Shown here: positions 31,823 to 41,988 of the stretch, in pieces | Numbering within the stretch: position 1 is the first letter of the stretch | How the letters are laid out: each line of letters opens with the position of its first letter | Assembly (NCBI GenBank): GCA_027483665.1 | Contig: JAIXUC010000041.1 | Coordinates: 62,001 to 126,000, forward strand | Direction of reading: 5' to 3' | DNA length: 64,000 nucleotides | Source of the DNA: Comamonadaceae bacterium | Lineage (GTDB): Bacteria; Pseudomonadota; Gammaproteobacteria; Burkholderiales; Burkholderiaceae_C | The notes under the pieces: generated by a model | Database searches by the model: none | Seen by the model: only the letters and a program-made list of their open reading frames with translations | Told to the model about the DNA's origin: nothing | Position numbers and translations under genes: made by a program

Positions 31823-33156
31823 GCCTCACTGCACGTCCTCTGCGCATGTCCACTGTCGATGCGGACTTTGAATCGGCGTTCCAGTCGAGGCTGCATTGGT
31901 CTGCCGAGACCGACAGCGCCATCGAAGAGCGCGTGGCTGGCATATTGGCCGATGTGCGCACGCGTGGCGACGCTGCGGTGCTTGACTACACCGCCCGCTT
32001 CGATGGCCTGGATGTGTCCAACATGACGAGCCTCGAGTTGACGCAAGCGGAGTTCAAACTCGCATTCGACAGCCTGAACCCGCCACAGCGCCATGCCCTG
32101 CAAGCTGCTGCAGAACGCATCCGCGACTACCACCAGCGCCAGTTGCAAGCTTGTGGGCAGAGCTGGAGTTACCGCGACGCCGACGGCTCTTTGCTGGGCC
32201 AGAAGGTCACACCCCTGGACCGCGCCGGCATCTATGTGCCCGGGGGCAAAGCGGCTTATCCGTCTTCTTTGCTCATGAACGCCATTCCAGCGCATGTGGC
32301 CGGTGTCGGCGAAGTGGTGATGGTGGTGCCAACACCGAGAGGCGAGCGCAGTGCTTTGGTGCTGGCTGCTGCCTATGTTGCGGGCGTCAGCCGAGCCTTC
32401 ACCATTGGCGGTGCCCAAGCTGTGGCAGCCCTGGCTTACGGCACGGCGACAGTGCCCAAGGTGGACAAGATCACCGGCCCGGGCAACGCTTATGTTGCTG
32501 CCGCCAAAAGGCGCGTCTTCGGCACGGTGGGCATCGACATGATTGCCGGCCCCAGCGAAATCCTCGTTCTGGCAGATGGCAATGTCCCGCCCGAGTGGGT
32601 GGCGATGGACTTGTTCAGCCAGGCCGAACACGATGAGTTGGCACAAAGCATCTTGCTTTGTCCAAGCGCTTCTTATATCGACCGCGTGCAACAAGCCGTT
32701 GACTCATTGCTCAACAGTCTGCCCCGGGCCAGCATCATTGCTGCATCGCTCAACGGACGCGGTGCTTTCATTCACACGCGCAGCATGCAAGAGGCTTGCG
32801 ACATCAGCAACCGCATTGCGCCTGAGCACCTGGAAATCGCGAGTGACGAGCCCCAAGTCTGGGAGCCTTTGCTGCGCCATGCCGGAGCCATTTTTATGGG
32901 GCGCTACACCAGCGAAAGCCTAGGCGACTACTGCGCTGGTCCCAACCACGTGCTGCCCACGTCAGGGACTGCGCGCTTCTCGAGTCCGCTTGGCGTCTAC
33001 GACTTTCAGAAGCGCTCCAGCCTGATTGAAGTGAGCGCCGCTGGGGCTGCCGTGTTGGGGCCTATCGCGGCAGAGCTGGCCTACGGCGAAGGCTTGCAGG
33101 CTCATGCCCGTGCAGCCGAGTTGCGCTTGCCTGAAGTTCCGGAGATGCGGCGATGA
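31819..33156 (+). CDS. hisD: Histidinol dehydrogenase
   Basis: HisD carries out the last two oxidations, histidinol to histidine, with NAD and zinc. The 445-residue product shows [33 protein letters not shown], the zinc/catalytic region [13 protein letters not shown], and [14 protein letters not shown] overlaps link it to hisG and hisC. Confidence 0.97.
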   Translation: MSLTARPLRMSTVDADFESAFQSRLHWSAETDSAIEERVAGILADVRTRGDAAVLDYTARFDGLDVSNMTSLELTQAEFKLAFDSLNPPQRHALQAAAERIRDYHQRQLQACGQSWSYRDADGSLLGQKVTPLDRAGIYVPGGKAAYPSSLLMNAIPAHVAGVGEVVMVVPTPRGERSALVLAAAYVAGVSRAFTIGGAQAVAALAYGTATVPKVDKITGPGNAYVAAAKRRVFGTVGIDMIAGPSEILVLADGNVPPEWVAMDLFSQAEHDELAQSILLCPSASYIDRVQQAVDSLLNSLPRASIIAASLNGRGAFIHTRSMQEACDISNRIAPEHLEIASDEPQVWEPLLRHAGAIFMGRYTSESLGDYCAGPNHVLPTSGTARFSSPLGVYDFQKRSSLIEVSAAGAAVLGPIAAELAYGEGLQAHARAAELRLPEVPEMRR

Positions 33157-34286
33157 GCGGCTCGCTTCGGTCAGTTCCGGGCTTGTCGATGATCCGCCAA
33201 GACGTGCAATCCATGCATGCCTATGCGGTCCAAGACGCTCGCGGCATGGTCAAGCTCGACGCCATGGAGAACCCCTACGTTCTGCCACCAGCGCTACAAG
33301 CGGAGTTGGGCGTGCGGCTGGGAGCGGTGGCCATCAATCGTTATCCGGGTCCGCGTGTCGATGAGCTGCGCCGAGTCTTGGCGCAACACATCGGCTTGCC
33401 CGACACACACGCACTCATGCTGGGCAATGGTTCTGATGAGTTGATATCCCTGCTGGCGATGGCCTGTGACTTGCCTGACGCCACCGTGCTTGCACCTGAA
33501 CCCGGCTTTGTGATGTACGCCATGAGTGCACGTTTGCAGGGCATGCGTTACGTCGGTGTGCCGCTTTGCGCCGACTTTTCTTTGGACGAGCCCGCGATGT
33601 TGCAAGCCATCACCGAGCATCGACCGGCGCTGGTGTACTTCGCGTACCCGAACAATCCCACCGCCAACTTGTGGGATGTCAGCACATTGCGTCGCCTCGT
33701 TGCTGCGGCCAGTGCGCAAGGCGCTCTGGTGGTGATGGACGAGGCCTATCAGCCCTTTTCCAGTCGTACCTGGCTCGAGGAGATCCGCAGCAGTCCTCTG
33801 GCCAACGCGCAGGTTTTGCTCATGCGCACACTGTCCAAGTATGGGCTTGCGGGCGTGCGCTTGGGTTACTTGTGCGGGCCTGCTGCGCTGATTGGCGAGA
33901 TCGACAAGTTGCGCCCGCCCTACAACGTCAGCGTACTCAACGCCGAATGCGCACTTTTTGCGCTGGAGCACGCGCAAGAGTTTGCGCAACAGGCTGCTTT
34001 GGTGCGCAGCGAGCGCGAGCGTCTGATCGCCGCACTGAGCCTCATGCAGGGGGTACAGCCTTTCCCCAGCGACGCCAACATGATGCTGTTGCGCGTCATG
34101 GCTGACGACGACCAAGCGGCGTCACGCTTGTTTGAGGGGCTGCGCGAACGCGGCGTTCTGGTGAAGAACGTTTCTAAAATGCACCCACTGCTGCGCAACT
34201 GCCTGCGTCTGACCGTGGGCACTTCGACCGAAAACGACCTGCTGTTGCAGGCACTCGCCCAGGCACTTCCCGGTGCCAGGGTCTGA
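33153..34286 (+). CDS. hisC: Histidinol-phosphate aminotransferase
   Basis: HisC is a fold-type I PLP aminotransferase converting imidazole acetol phosphate to histidinol phosphate. The 377-residue product has the cofactor contacts [30 protein letters not shown] and the PLP lysine in [18 protein letters not shown]. The ATG at 33153 overlaps the hisD stop; ATG at 33189 would drop 12 residues. Confidence 0.96.
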   Translation: MSGSLRSVPGLSMIRQDVQSMHAYAVQDARGMVKLDAMENPYVLPPALQAELGVRLGAVAINRYPGPRVDELRRVLAQHIGLPDTHALMLGNGSDELISLLAMACDLPDATVLAPEPGFVMYAMSARLQGMRYVGVPLCADFSLDEPAMLQAITEHRPALVYFAYPNNPTANLWDVSTLRRLVAAASAQGALVVMDEAYQPFSSRTWLEEIRSSPLANAQVLLMRTLSKYGLAGVRLGYLCGPAALIGEIDKLRPPYNVSVLNAECALFALEHAQEFAQQAALVRSERERLIAALSLMQGVQPFPSDANMMLLRVMADDDQAASRLFEGLRERGVLVKNVSKMHPLLRNCLRLTVGTSTENDLLLQALAQALPGARV

Positions 34287-34308
34287 GTTCACCACCAGGG
34301 ACACCGCC

Positions 34309-34905
34309 ATGATCCCCAACCGCCGCGCTGATGTGGTTCGACAAACCGCAGAGACGCACATCAGCGTGTCGATTGACTTGGACGGCACCGGCGTGTCGCG
34401 GCTGTCAACCGGCATCGGTTTCTTCGATCACATGCTCGACCAGATTGCCCGACATGGCCTGATGGATCTCGCCATCGATGCCAAGGGCGACTTGCACATC
34501 GACGGGCACCACACCGTTGAAGACGTGGGCATCACATTGGGGCAGGCTGTGGCCAGGGCCGTCGCCGACAAAAAAGGTATTCGCCGGTATGGCCACGCCT
34601 ATGTCCCGTTGGACGAAGCGCTGTCCCGCGTGGTGATCGACTTCTCTGGCCGCCCCGGCTTGGTGATGAACCTGCCGTTTACCAGTGGCTCCATCGGCGG
34701 CTTCGACACGCAACTGACCCACGAGTTCTTTCAGGGTTTTGCAAACCACGCCTTGGTAACGCTGCACATCGACAATTTGCGCGGTGACAACGCCCACCAT
34801 CAGTGCGAAACGGTGTTCAAGGCTTTTGCTCGTGCTCTGCGCGCTGCGGTGGAGCGTGATCCCCGCGCTGCCGACATCATCCCGTCCACCAAGGGTTCGC
34901 TCTGA
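34309..34905 (+). CDS. hisB: Imidazoleglycerol-phosphate dehydratase
   Basis: HisB dehydrates imidazole glycerol phosphate. The 198-residue product is the monofunctional form, without the histidinol phosphatase domain fused in enterobacteria. It shows the metal-binding motifs [24 protein letters not shown] and [17 protein letters not shown] at 34309 gives the standard N-terminus; the frame is open upstream to 34273 by chance. The phosphatase step must come from a gene outside the window. Confidence 0.96.
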   Translation: MIPNRRADVVRQTAETHISVSIDLDGTGVSRLSTGIGFFDHMLDQIARHGLMDLAIDAKGDLHIDGHHTVEDVGITLGQAVARAVADKKGIRRYGHAYVPLDEALSRVVIDFSGRPGLVMNLPFTSGSIGGFDTQLTHEFFQGFANHALVTLHIDNLRGDNAHHQCETVFKAFARALRAAVERDPRAADIIPSTKGSL

Positions 34906-34907
34906 GC

Positions 34908-35549
34908 ATGCGCCAAGTGGCCGTGGTTGATTACGGCATGGGCAACCTGCGCTCTGTTTCGCAGGCTGTGAAAGCTGTCGCTGGCTCAGACTTTCTTGTC
35001 AGCGTCACGTCAGACCCAGAGGCGATCCGCCGAGCTGAGCGAATTGTGTTGCCGGGGCAAGGCGCAATGCCCGATTGCATGCATGAATTGAAGACCTCAG
35101 GCCTGCAAGAGTCGGTGATCGAGGCAGCGCGCAGCAAACCGCTGTTTGGTGTTTGCGTGGGCATGCAGATGTTGCTCGACCACAGCGAAGAAGGCGACAC
35201 GCCTGGCCTCGGTTTGTTTGCTGGGGACGTCATCCGCTTTCGCCTTGAAGGGCAACTTCAGCCGGACGGCAGCCGCTTCAAGGTTCCGCAAATGGGCTGG
35301 AACCAAGTGGCGCAGAGCCAGCCACACCCGCTGTGGCAGGGCGTGCCGGACGGCTCATGGTTTTACTTTGTACACAGTTTCCATGCGCGCACGCTGCAGG
35401 CGCAAGACAGCGCGGGCGAAACGGAGTACGGCGTTCGCTTTACGTCGGCACTGGCCCGCGATAACATTTTTGCAACCCAGTTCCACCCCGAAAAGAGCGC
35501 AGCGCACGGGCTGGCGCTTTATCGAAACTTCTTGTCCTGGAATCCCTGA
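34908..35549 (+). CDS. hisH: Imidazole glycerol phosphate synthase, glutaminase subunit
   Basis: HisH supplies ammonia to HisF. The 213-residue class I glutaminase has the nucleophile cysteine in [11 protein letters not shown], the oxyanion segment [11 protein letters not shown], and the His-Glu pair in [13 protein letters not shown]. It starts 2 bases after hisB. The short gap to hisA is 46 bases. Confidence 0.96.
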   Translation: MRQVAVVDYGMGNLRSVSQAVKAVAGSDFLVSVTSDPEAIRRAERIVLPGQGAMPDCMHELKTSGLQESVIEAARSKPLFGVCVGMQMLLDHSEEGDTPGLGLFAGDVIRFRLEGQLQPDGSRFKVPQMGWNQVAQSQPHPLWQGVPDGSWFYFVHSFHARTLQAQDSAGETEYGVRFTSALARDNIFATQFHPEKSAAHGLALYRNFLSWNP

Positions 35550-35595
35550 ACCCTTTGTGCTTGCGGCCGCGGTTTTCCTGCGGCGGCGTCAGACC

Positions 35596-36336
35596 ATGCA
35601 ACTCATCCCCGCAATTGACTTGAAAGACGGCCTTTGTGTGCGCCTGAAGCAGGGGGACATGAACCAAGCCACCCACTTTGGCGATGACCCAGTGGCTGTC
35701 GCCCGGGGTTGGCTGGCCAAAGGTGCCCGACGCCTGCACCTGGTAGACCTGAACGGCGCGTTCGCGGGCAAGCCGCAGAACTTGCAAGCCATTAAAAGCA
35801 TCTTGAAAGCGGTGGGAGAGGACATCCCCGTGCAGCTGGGTGGTGGCATCCGCGACCTCGACACCATCGAGCGCTACGTGGACAGTGGTCTGCGCTACGT
35901 CATCATTGGGACGGCAGCCGTGAAGAATCCCGGCTTTCTCAAAGACGCATGCACCGCCTTTGGGGGGCACATCATCGTCGGGCTCGACGCCAAGAACGGC
36001 AAGGTGGCAACAGACGGCTGGAGCAAACTCACTGGCCATGAGGTCGTTGACTTGGCTCGCAAGTTCCAAGACTGGGGCGTGGAGTCGATCATCTACACAG
36101 ATATTGGGCGCGACGGCATGCTGACCGGCATCAACATAGAGGCCACAGTCAAGCTGGCGCAGTCGCTCAGTATTCCTGTCATCGCATCGGGCGGCCTCGC
36201 AGGTATGGCAGACATTGAAGCGCTGTGCGCGGTACGAGATGAGGGCATTGAGGGCGTGATTTGTGGCCGCGCCATCTACAGCGGCGACCTCGACTTTGTA
36301 GCCGCTCAAGCGCGCGCAGACGAGTTGACGGGCTGA
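35596..36336 (+). CDS. hisA: Phosphoribosylformimino-5-aminoimidazole carboxamide ribotide isomerase
   Basis: HisA isomerises ProFAR to PRFAR. The 246-residue (beta/alpha)8 barrel has catalytic aspartates in IPAIDLKDG and [12 protein letters not shown], and phosphate loops QLGGGIRD and IASGGLAG. The ATG at 35596 gives the normal start; the same frame is open far upstream inside hisH but is not coding there. Confidence 0.96.
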   Translation: MQLIPAIDLKDGLCVRLKQGDMNQATHFGDDPVAVARGWLAKGARRLHLVDLNGAFAGKPQNLQAIKSILKAVGEDIPVQLGGGIRDLDTIERYVDSGLRYVIIGTAAVKNPGFLKDACTAFGGHIIVGLDAKNGKVATDGWSKLTGHEVVDLARKFQDWGVESIIYTDIGRDGMLTGINIEATVKLAQSLSIPVIASGGLAGMADIEALCAVRDEGIEGVICGRAIYSGDLDFVAAQARADELTG

Positions 36337-36341
36337 CCGGC

Positions 36342-37142
36342 GTGCTGGCCAAACGCATCATCCCGTGCCTGGACGTCACAGGCGGGCGAGTGGTCAAGGG
36401 TGTCAACTTCGTTGCTTTGCGAGATGCTGGCGACCCGGTCGAGATTGCTGCTCGCTACAACGACCAAGGCGCAGACGAGCTCACCTTTCTCGACATCACG
36501 GCCACCAGCGATGGCAGAGACCTGATCTTGCCCATCATCGAGGCGGTGGCCAGCCAGGTTTTCATTCCTCTGACGGTGGGTGGGGGTGTGCGTAGCGTCG
36601 ACGATGTGCGCAGATTGCTTAACGCGGGTGCCGACAAAACCAGCTTCAACTCGGCGGCCATTGCCAACCCGCAAGTCATCAACGATGCCTCCAACCGGTT
36701 TGGCGCACAGTGCATCGTGGTGGCCATAGATGCCAAACGTCGCAGCGCTCTCGATGAACAGCGGCTGGATGCCAAGGGCTGCGCGATGGGCCCGGGTTGG
36801 GACGTCTTCAGCCACGGTGGGCGTACAAACACCGGCTTGGACGCAGTGGGCTGGGCTCGTGAAATGGCACTGCGCGGCGCTGGTGAGATCTTGCTGACCA
36901 GCATGGACCGCGACGGCACACGCGTTGGTTTCGATCTGGAGCTCACCCGTGCTGTGGCCGATGCAGTGCCGGTGCCAGTGATCGCCTCTGGCGGCGTGGG
37001 GCAGCTGGACCACTTGGTAGACGGTATCCAGTTGGGTGGTGCCGACGCGGTGCTGGCAGCCAGCATCTTCCATTACGGCGAATACACCGTGGGCCAAGCC
37101 AAGCAGCGCATGGCCGAGCGCGGTGTGCTCATGCGTGGCTGA
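36342..37142 (+). CDS. hisF: Imidazole glycerol phosphate synthase, cyclase subunit
   Basis: HisF combines PRFAR with ammonia from HisH to form imidazole glycerol phosphate and AICAR. The 266-residue barrel has the catalytic aspartate in [19 protein letters not shown], the phosphate motifs [11 protein letters not shown] and [11 protein letters not shown], and the second aspartate in [13 protein letters not shown]. The GTG at 36342, 5 bases after hisA, gives the standard N-terminus. Confidence 0.96.
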   Translation: MLAKRIIPCLDVTGGRVVKGVNFVALRDAGDPVEIAARYNDQGADELTFLDITATSDGRDLILPIIEAVASQVFIPLTVGGGVRSVDDVRRLLNAGADKTSFNSAAIANPQVINDASNRFGAQCIVVAIDAKRRSALDEQRLDAKGCAMGPGWDVFSHGGRTNTGLDAVGWAREMALRGAGEILLTSMDRDGTRVGFDLELTRAVADAVPVPVIASGGVGQLDHLVDGIQLGGADAVLAASIFHYGEYTVGQAKQRMAERGVLMRG

Positions 37143-37166
37143 GCGGCCACCACAAAGAAGCAAGCT

Positions 37167-37556
37167 ATGGATTGGCTATCGCAAGTGGCGTGGGACGCGC
37201 AGGGCTTGGTTCCTGTGATAGCCCAAGAGCGTGGCAGCAAAGACATCCTGATGGTGGCCTGGATGAACCGCGAGGCCCTCGAAGAGACCGCGCGCACGGG
37301 CCAAGCGGTCTACTACAGCCGCTCGCGACAGAGACTTTGGCGCAAAGGCGAGGAATCGGGCCATGTCCAGCAGGTACACGAGATTCGCCTGGACTGCGAT
37401 GCCGATGTGGTGTTGTTGACCGTCACGCAACTGGGGCATGATCCGGGTATAGCGTGTCACACGGGGCGGCACAGCTGCTTCTTTCAAAAGCTTCAAGGCG
37501 GCCAGTGGCTATCCGTTGAGCCCGTCTTGAAAGACCCCGAGCACATTTACAAGTGA
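37167..37556 (+). CDS. hisI: Phosphoribosyl-AMP cyclohydrolase
   Basis: HisI opens the adenine ring of phosphoribosyl-AMP. The 129-residue product has metal and substrate signatures [40 protein letters not shown] and the cysteine motif [10 protein letters not shown]. It is the stand-alone cyclohydrolase, not fused to HisE. Confidence 0.96.
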   Translation: MDWLSQVAWDAQGLVPVIAQERGSKDILMVAWMNREALEETARTGQAVYYSRSRQRLWRKGEESGHVQQVHEIRLDCDADVVLLTVTQLGHDPGIACHTGRHSCFFQKLQGGQWLSVEPVLKDPEHIYK

Positions 37557-37562
37557 ACCCGC

Positions 37563-37958
37563 ATGACCTCAGAAGACACCCTGCGCCGTCTGACGGATGT
37601 CATTGAGTCTCGAAAGCCCGCCGCAGGCGGTGATCCTGGGGCCAGTTATGTCGCGCGCTTGCTGGCACGCGGACCTGACGCATTTCTCAAAAAAATTGGA
37701 GAAGAGGCGACCGAGGTCGTATTGGCTGCCAAAGACATGCAGCACGGCGCTTCCAAAGAAGCGCTGATCGCGGAAATGGCTGATCTGTGGTTCCACAGTC
37801 TGATTGCGCTGGCTTACTTTGGCTGCTCGGCACAAGACGTGCTGGAAGAGCTTGCGCGCCGTGAGGGCAGGAGCGGCATCGAAGAAAAGGCCCTTCGCAA
37901 AGCTTTGGCAAGGCAAGCAGAGTCTGAGTCCACCAGATCCACCGGAGCCACCCCATGA
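37563..37958 (+). CDS. hisE: Phosphoribosyl-ATP pyrophosphatase
   Basis: HisE removes pyrophosphate from phosphoribosyl-ATP. The 131-residue product is a MazG-like all-alpha enzyme with [15 protein letters not shown] and [18 protein letters not shown] carrying the acidic metal ligands. It lies 6 bases after hisI and overlaps the next gene (ATGA). Confidence 0.95.
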   Translation: MTSEDTLRRLTDVIESRKPAAGGDPGASYVARLLARGPDAFLKKIGEEATEVVLAAKDMQHGASKEALIAEMADLWFHSLIALAYFGCSAQDVLEELARREGRSGIEEKALRKALARQAESESTRSTGATP

Positions 37959-38308
37959 GCACCATCATCGAGATGAAAACCGATAAAGACCGCACCTTGA
38001 TGCACATCTTGTACGCCATGCACACCATTGCCTGGGCGTCGGCCATGTCCTTGGCAGTGATCGCGGTCATCATCAACTACGTGCGGCGCGGCGACGAGCA
38101 CGATGCGCTCTATCAGGCGCACCACACTTACATGATCCGTACCTTCTGGTGGACCTTGGGTTGGTTGGTGCTGCTGTCGCCCTTGTGGTTGCTTTTCTTC
38201 GCTCCCGGGGCCATTGCGTACACGATCGTCGGACTTTGGTACCTCTATCGCTGTATCAAAGGCTGGTTGCGCTTTTCCAAGCAGCGCTTGCCCGTGGAGC
38301 TGACGTGA
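37955..38308 (+). CDS. DUF4870-type small membrane protein
   Basis: A 117-residue membrane protein with about three hydrophobic segments ([20 protein letters not shown], a Trp-rich middle segment and an aromatic C-terminal one) and a basic end. It resembles DUF4870 proteins, which have no defined function. ATGA overlap with hisE and GTGA overlap with the HIT gene show that it is translated as part of the his transcript. Confidence 0.8.
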   Translation: MSTIIEMKTDKDRTLMHILYAMHTIAWASAMSLAVIAVIINYVRRGDEHDALYQAHHTYMIRTFWWTLGWLVLLSPLWLLFFAPGAIAYTIVGLWYLYRCIKGWLRFSKQRLPVELT

Positions 38309-38664
38309 GCGCTACCGATAACTGCCTTTTCTGCAAGATCGTCGCGGGTCAAATCCCATCGCGCAAGGTGTTCGAAGACGACGAAGTGCTGGCCTTTCAC
38401 GATATCAATCCTTGGGCGCCCGTTCACTTCCTGATCGTGCCGAAGCAACACATTGCATCCATGGCGCAAGTCACGGCGCGGGACGCACCTCTCATTAGCC
38501 ACATGCTCTTGTTGGCCCCCCGGTTGGCCTTGGAGCAAGGGTGCAGCCCTTACCCGGATGGGGGTTTTCGCATCGTCACCAACACGGGTACCCAAGGCGG
38601 GCAAGAGGTACATCACTTGCACTTTCATGTCATGGGCGGTCCGCGACCCTGGGCGAGGGGCTGA
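38305..38664 (+). CDS. HIT-family purine nucleotide phosphoramidase (HinT-like)
   Basis: A 119-residue HIT hydrolase likely to act on nucleoside phosphoramidates or adenylates. It has the zinc-site start CLFCKIVAGQIPS, VPKQHIASMAQV, and the histidine triad VHHLHFHVMGG. The GTG at 38305 overlaps the DUF4870 stop. It is the last gene of the his transcript before tatA. Confidence 0.92.
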   Translation: MSATDNCLFCKIVAGQIPSRKVFEDDEVLAFHDINPWAPVHFLIVPKQHIASMAQVTARDAPLISHMLLLAPRLALEQGCSPYPDGGFRIVTNTGTQGGQEVHHLHFHVMGGPRPWARG

Positions 38665-38758
38665 AACCTCCGCGCTGCACATCGCAGGGCAGTAAGCCCT
38701 GAGCCTGTGTTGACATATCGCACCTTTAGAATCGGTTGACATTGGCAAGGAGCTCAAC

Positions 38759-38992
38759 ATGGGAACATTTTCGATTTGGCATTGGTTGATCGTTCTCGCC
38801 GTCGTGGTGATGGTGTTTGGCACCAAGAAACTGCGCAACTTGGGCGCCGACTTGGGCGGCGCAGTCAAGGGCTTTAAGGACGGCATCAAGGATGGCGGCA
38901 CGGCAGAGGAAAAAGCCGCTGCTCAGGTGGCGCAGTCGTCGTCTGTAGCTGACAAGCCAACCATTGATGTCGAAGCGAAGACCAAGTCTTGA
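38759..38992 (+). CDS. tatA: Twin-arginine translocase subunit TatA
   Basis: TatA oligomerises to let folded proteins across the inner membrane. The 77-residue product has an N-terminal membrane helix ([16 protein letters not shown]), the hinge GTKKLRNLG and an amphipathic helix ([17 protein letters not shown]), then a charged tail. AAGGAG precedes the ATG. Clients in this window include MsrP. Confidence 0.95.
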   Translation: MGTFSIWHWLIVLAVVVMVFGTKKLRNLGADLGGAVKGFKDGIKDGGTAEEKAAAQVAQSSSVADKPTIDVEAKTKS

Positions 38993-39038
38993 GTCTTCAT
39001 GCAGCGGCGTTTGCACAGTCGACTGCTGCAGTTAGCCC

Positions 39039-39512
39039 ATGATCGATATCGGCATTTCCAAAATCGCGCTCATTGGCGCAGTCGCCTTGGTGGTCATTGG
39101 CCCAGAGCGACTGCCTAAAGTAGCGCGCATCGTCGGAACTTTTCTGGGCAAAGCACAGCGTTACGTGGCTGATGTGAAAGCAGAAGTCAACCGAACGATG
39201 GAGTTGGAAGAGCTGCAAAAGATGAAGTCGTCGGTTGAATCTGCAGCGCGGGACGTCCAGCAATCGGTGCAAACCAGCACGGCAGAGTTCGAGCGAGATT
39301 GGGCCGACGCTACATCAGGTGCTGACAACGCTTGGAACGCTGACCAGACGACAGCTCCAGTCACCACAGCGGCGTACAAGCCGCCCAAAAAGAACTGGCG
39401 ACTCAAACAAGGTGCAACACCGCGTTGGTACAAATCAAAGCATGGCATCCGGACCAACGCTCTGTCGGGGGCGGCGCGAGTAGCCAGATACCGCCCTAAG
39501 CCCCTGGCTTGA
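39039..39512 (+). CDS. tatB: Twin-arginine translocase subunit TatB
   Basis: TatB forms the receptor with TatC. The 157-residue product begins [20 protein letters not shown] followed by the TatB hinge [10 protein letters not shown], an amphipathic helix, and a long polar then Arg/Lys-rich tail. Its length and longer tail separate it from TatA. Confidence 0.94.
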   Translation: MIDIGISKIALIGAVALVVIGPERLPKVARIVGTFLGKAQRYVADVKAEVNRTMELEELQKMKSSVESAARDVQQSVQTSTAEFERDWADATSGADNAWNADQTTAPVTTAAYKPPKKNWRLKQGATPRWYKSKHGIRTNALSGAARVARYRPKPLA

Positions 39513-39560
39513 TGCCAGCACACTACGCGTGCGCCGACGTGAACGCGCCAAGTCCCCCTC

Positions 39561-40355
39561 ATGTCTGACAGCCCCAAACCCCCTGAAGACGAATTAGCTG
39601 GTTCAGAGCAGCCCTTCGTGCAGCACCTCATGGAGTTGCGCGATCGCATGATCCGGGCCGTCATTGCCATCGGTGTGGTTGCGCTGGCTTTGGCGTTCTA
39701 CCCAGGGCCAGGTGCGCTCTACGACATCATGGCCGCGCCCTTGGTGGCGCACTTGCCCAAGGGCGCGACCTTGATCGCCACGTCGGTGATCTCGCCATTT
39801 TTGGTGCCCTTGAAGATTTTGCTGATGACGGCTTTCTTGATCGCGTTGCCAGTCGTCCTATGGCAGGTCTGGGCCTTTATTGCGCCTGGGCTTTATTCGC
39901 ATGAGAAGCGATTGGTCTTGCCGCTCGTCGTCTCCAGCACCCTGCTGTTCTTCGTTGGCGTGGCGTTTTGCTATTTCTTCGTGTTCGGGCAGGTGTTCTC
40001 GTTTATTCAAAGCTTTGCGCCCAAGAGCATCACGGCCGCGCCAGACATAGAGGCTTACTTGAGTTTTGTGCTCAGCATGTTTTTGGCTTTTGGCTTGGCA
40101 TTCGAGGTGCCCATCGTGGTCATTGTGCTGGCACGCATGAACATCGTCAGCATTGAAAAACTCAAGGCATGGCGCGGTTACTTTGTTGTCATCGCTTTCA
40201 TCATTGCTGCGGTCGTCACGCCGCCCGATGTCGTTTCACAGCTGGCGCTGGCAATACCCATGTGCCTGCTATACGAAGTTGGCATTTGGGCTGCTGTGCT
40301 TTTCCTGAAATACACGAAAGCACCGGTCGAACCGGCTGCGGACGCTGCAACTTGA
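39561..40355 (+). CDS. tatC: Twin-arginine translocase subunit TatC
   Basis: TatC recognises the twin-arginine signal. The 264-residue product has six hydrophobic segments, the signature FVQHLMELRDRMIRAV near the N-terminus, FIAPGLYSHEKRLVLPLVV, and the conserved FGLAFEVPIVVIVL region. The gene converges on the DegS-like gene with a 37-base gap that holds no clear terminator. Confidence 0.96.
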   Translation: MSDSPKPPEDELAGSEQPFVQHLMELRDRMIRAVIAIGVVALALAFYPGPGALYDIMAAPLVAHLPKGATLIATSVISPFLVPLKILLMTAFLIALPVVLWQVWAFIAPGLYSHEKRLVLPLVVSSTLLFFVGVAFCYFFVFGQVFSFIQSFAPKSITAAPDIEAYLSFVLSMFLAFGLAFEVPIVVIVLARMNIVSIEKLKAWRGYFVVIAFIIAAVVTPPDVVSQLALAIPMCLLYEVGIWAAVLFLKYTKAPVEPAADAAT

Positions 40356-40392
40356 TTGCTGTTTGGGAGCGCCCTGAGCGTCTTCAGACAGG

Positions 40393-41544
40393 CTAGCGAG
40401 TCGGTCTCGGAGTCACGCTGCGAGGCCTGATGCCCGGAGTAACGCGTAATTCAAGCGACTGGTTGCCCCGCATGACAGAAAACGTGCTCTGCTGCCCTGG
40501 CTTTAATGCGGCCACCAGTCGGAGCAATTGCGACACATTGCGGACGGCTTGCGTGCTCACAGCGACGATCACGTCGCCCGGTCGCAATCCAGCCTGAGCA
40601 GCAGGACCGTTTTGCAGCACCCCTGTAATGATGACGCCCTGGGGCAGAGCGCCGTCCTTGCGGGTAAGGCCGAAGGTTTCTGCCAGCTCCTGTGACAACT
40701 CATTGGGCTCCACCCCAATCCAGCCGCGGGTGACTTGTCCGTCGGCCACGATAGCCTGCAGCACCATCTTGGCAGTTGAGGTGGGGATCGCAAACCCAAT
40801 GCCCAAGTTGCCTCCAGAGCGCGAATAAATGGCCGTGTTGATGCCGACCAAATGTCCATTGACATCGACCAGCGCCCCCCCAGAGTTACCCGGGTTGATG
40901 GCCGCGTCTGTTTGGATGAAGTTCTCGAAGGTGTTGATGCCCAGCTGGTTTCTGCCTAATGCACTCACGATGCCGCTCGTCACCGTTTGGCCAACACCGA
41001 ACGGGTTGCCGATGGCTAGCAGCATGTCGCCAACCTGCAGCGCTTCGGAGTCGCCTAGAACTATCGTTGGCAGCTTGTCGAGCTCGATCTTCAAAACGGC
41101 CAAATCGGTGTCCGGGTCCGTGCCCACAATCTTGGCGGTCGCCCTGCGGCCATCGTTGACGATCACTTCAATGCCGTCAGCACCTTCAACCACATGGTTG
41201 TTGGTCAATATGTAGCCGCTGTTGCTGACAATCACCCCGCTGCCGATGCCGCCTTGCGGCTCCTGCCCTCGGTCACCGAAGAAAAATCGGAACCACGGGT
41301 CTTGCGCATGCGCCGGGTTCATGGCTTGACTGGTATTGATGCTGACCACGGCCGCCGCTGCGGCCTGAGCAGCGACGCGCATACTGCCTGGAGGGACGAT
41401 GCCGGGGGCCGGCGCTGGGGCTTCCAACAAAGCAATGGATGCCGGGGAGACGCGCAACCAGGCGGGCTTCAAGGTCAAAACAACGAAGTAAACGCCCAAG
41501 ACCACGGTCACGGTTTGTGCGAACAAGAGCCACCAACGTTTCAT
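40393..41544 (-). CDS. Membrane-anchored HtrA-type serine protease (DegS-like)
   Basis: A 383-residue trypsin-like HtrA protease with an intact triad: H117 in TNNHVVEGADG, D147 in DPDTDLAVL and S221 in NPGNSGGALVD. An N-terminal uncleaved helix (about 5-26) would hold it in the inner membrane facing the periplasm, and a single C-terminal PDZ domain (about 280-370) follows. This layout matches DegS/AlgW, which start the sigma-E envelope stress cascade, rather than soluble two-PDZ DegP. The cognate anti-sigma factor is not in the window. Confidence 0.87.
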   Translation of the reverse strand: MKRWWLLFAQTVTVVLGVYFVVLTLKPAWLRVSPASIALLEAPAPAPGIVPPGSMRVAAQAAAAAVVSINTSQAMNPAHAQDPWFRFFFGDRGQEPQGGIGSGVIVSNSGYILTNNHVVEGADGIEVIVNDGRRATAKIVGTDPDTDLAVLKIELDKLPTIVLGDSEALQVGDMLLAIGNPFGVGQTVTSGIVSALGRNQLGINTFENFIQTDAAINPGNSGGALVDVNGHLVGINTAIYSRSGGNLGIGFAIPTSTAKMVLQAIVADGQVTRGWIGVEPNELSQELAETFGLTRKDGALPQGVIITGVLQNGPAAQAGLRPGDVIVAVSTQAVRNVSQLLRLVAALKPGQQSTFSVMRGNQSLELRVTPGIRPRSVTPRPTR

Positions 41545-41552
41545 GGGTAAGA

Positions 41553-41579
41553 ATTGTAGGAGTCGAACCTAAACCCCAA
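41553..41579 (-). promoter_or_regulatory. Candidate promoter directly before the DegS-like gene
   Basis: On the minus strand TTGGGG (41579-41574) and TACAAT (41558-41553) are 15 bases apart. TACAAT is followed by 8 bases and then ATG, giving a leader of only one or two bases. No Shine-Dalgarno is visible. Confidence 0.35.
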
Positions 41580-41661
41580 GCGCAGCGCTCAGCTTCGCCC
41601 AAGCGCGGCAGTCCATGTTTCGAACCTCACCGCTCTGGTTACCTGCTATGAGACGCACTTG

Positions 41662-41988
41662 ATGAAGCGCCACAACCAAGTGATTTGGGTGCAGCCGCAT
41701 GCGCCGCCCAAGCCAGCGGAAGGCGAGCCCTGCAACGGGTGCGGCGTTTGCTGCTTGTCAGAACCATGCCCGCTGGGTGTGCTGTTGTCCTTTCGCTTAC
41801 ACGGTGCCTGTGCGGCCTTGCGTTGGTTGCCCCAAGAACAGATCTACCGATGCGGAGCACTGTCTAGCCCGAGTGCTTCTCGGGGAGTTCGCGGCGCACT
41901 GAGCCGTTTGCGATACGTTTGGCTCCGGCGTGCCATCGGTGCTGAACAAGGTTGTGATTGCAGCTTGGAGCCGAGCCCCGCGCCTTGA
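41662..41988 (+). CDS. YkgJ-family cysteine cluster protein
   Basis: A 108-residue protein with a cysteine cluster near its N-terminus, CNGCGVCCLSEPCPLG, and further cysteines at CAALRW, YRCGAL and GCDCSLEP. This resembles the zinc/iron-chelating YkgJ group; no enzyme activity is established. ATG at 41662 is used (a TTG lies just before it). It is divergent from the protease gene and runs directly into the NIF3 gene. Confidence 0.75.
   Translation: MKRHNQVIWVQPHAPPKPAEGEPCNGCGVCCLSEPCPLGVLLSFRLHGACAALRWLPQEQIYRCGALSSPSASRGVRGALSRLRYVWLRRAIGAEQGCDCSLEPSPAP

Noticed and set aside
38710-38741. TTGACA (38710-38715 and again 38736-38741) with TAGAAT (38727-38732) before tatA
   Set aside because: The spacing from the first TTGACA to TAGAAT is only 11 bases, and the second TTGACA has no -10 before the start codon, so neither forms a normal sigma-70 promoter.
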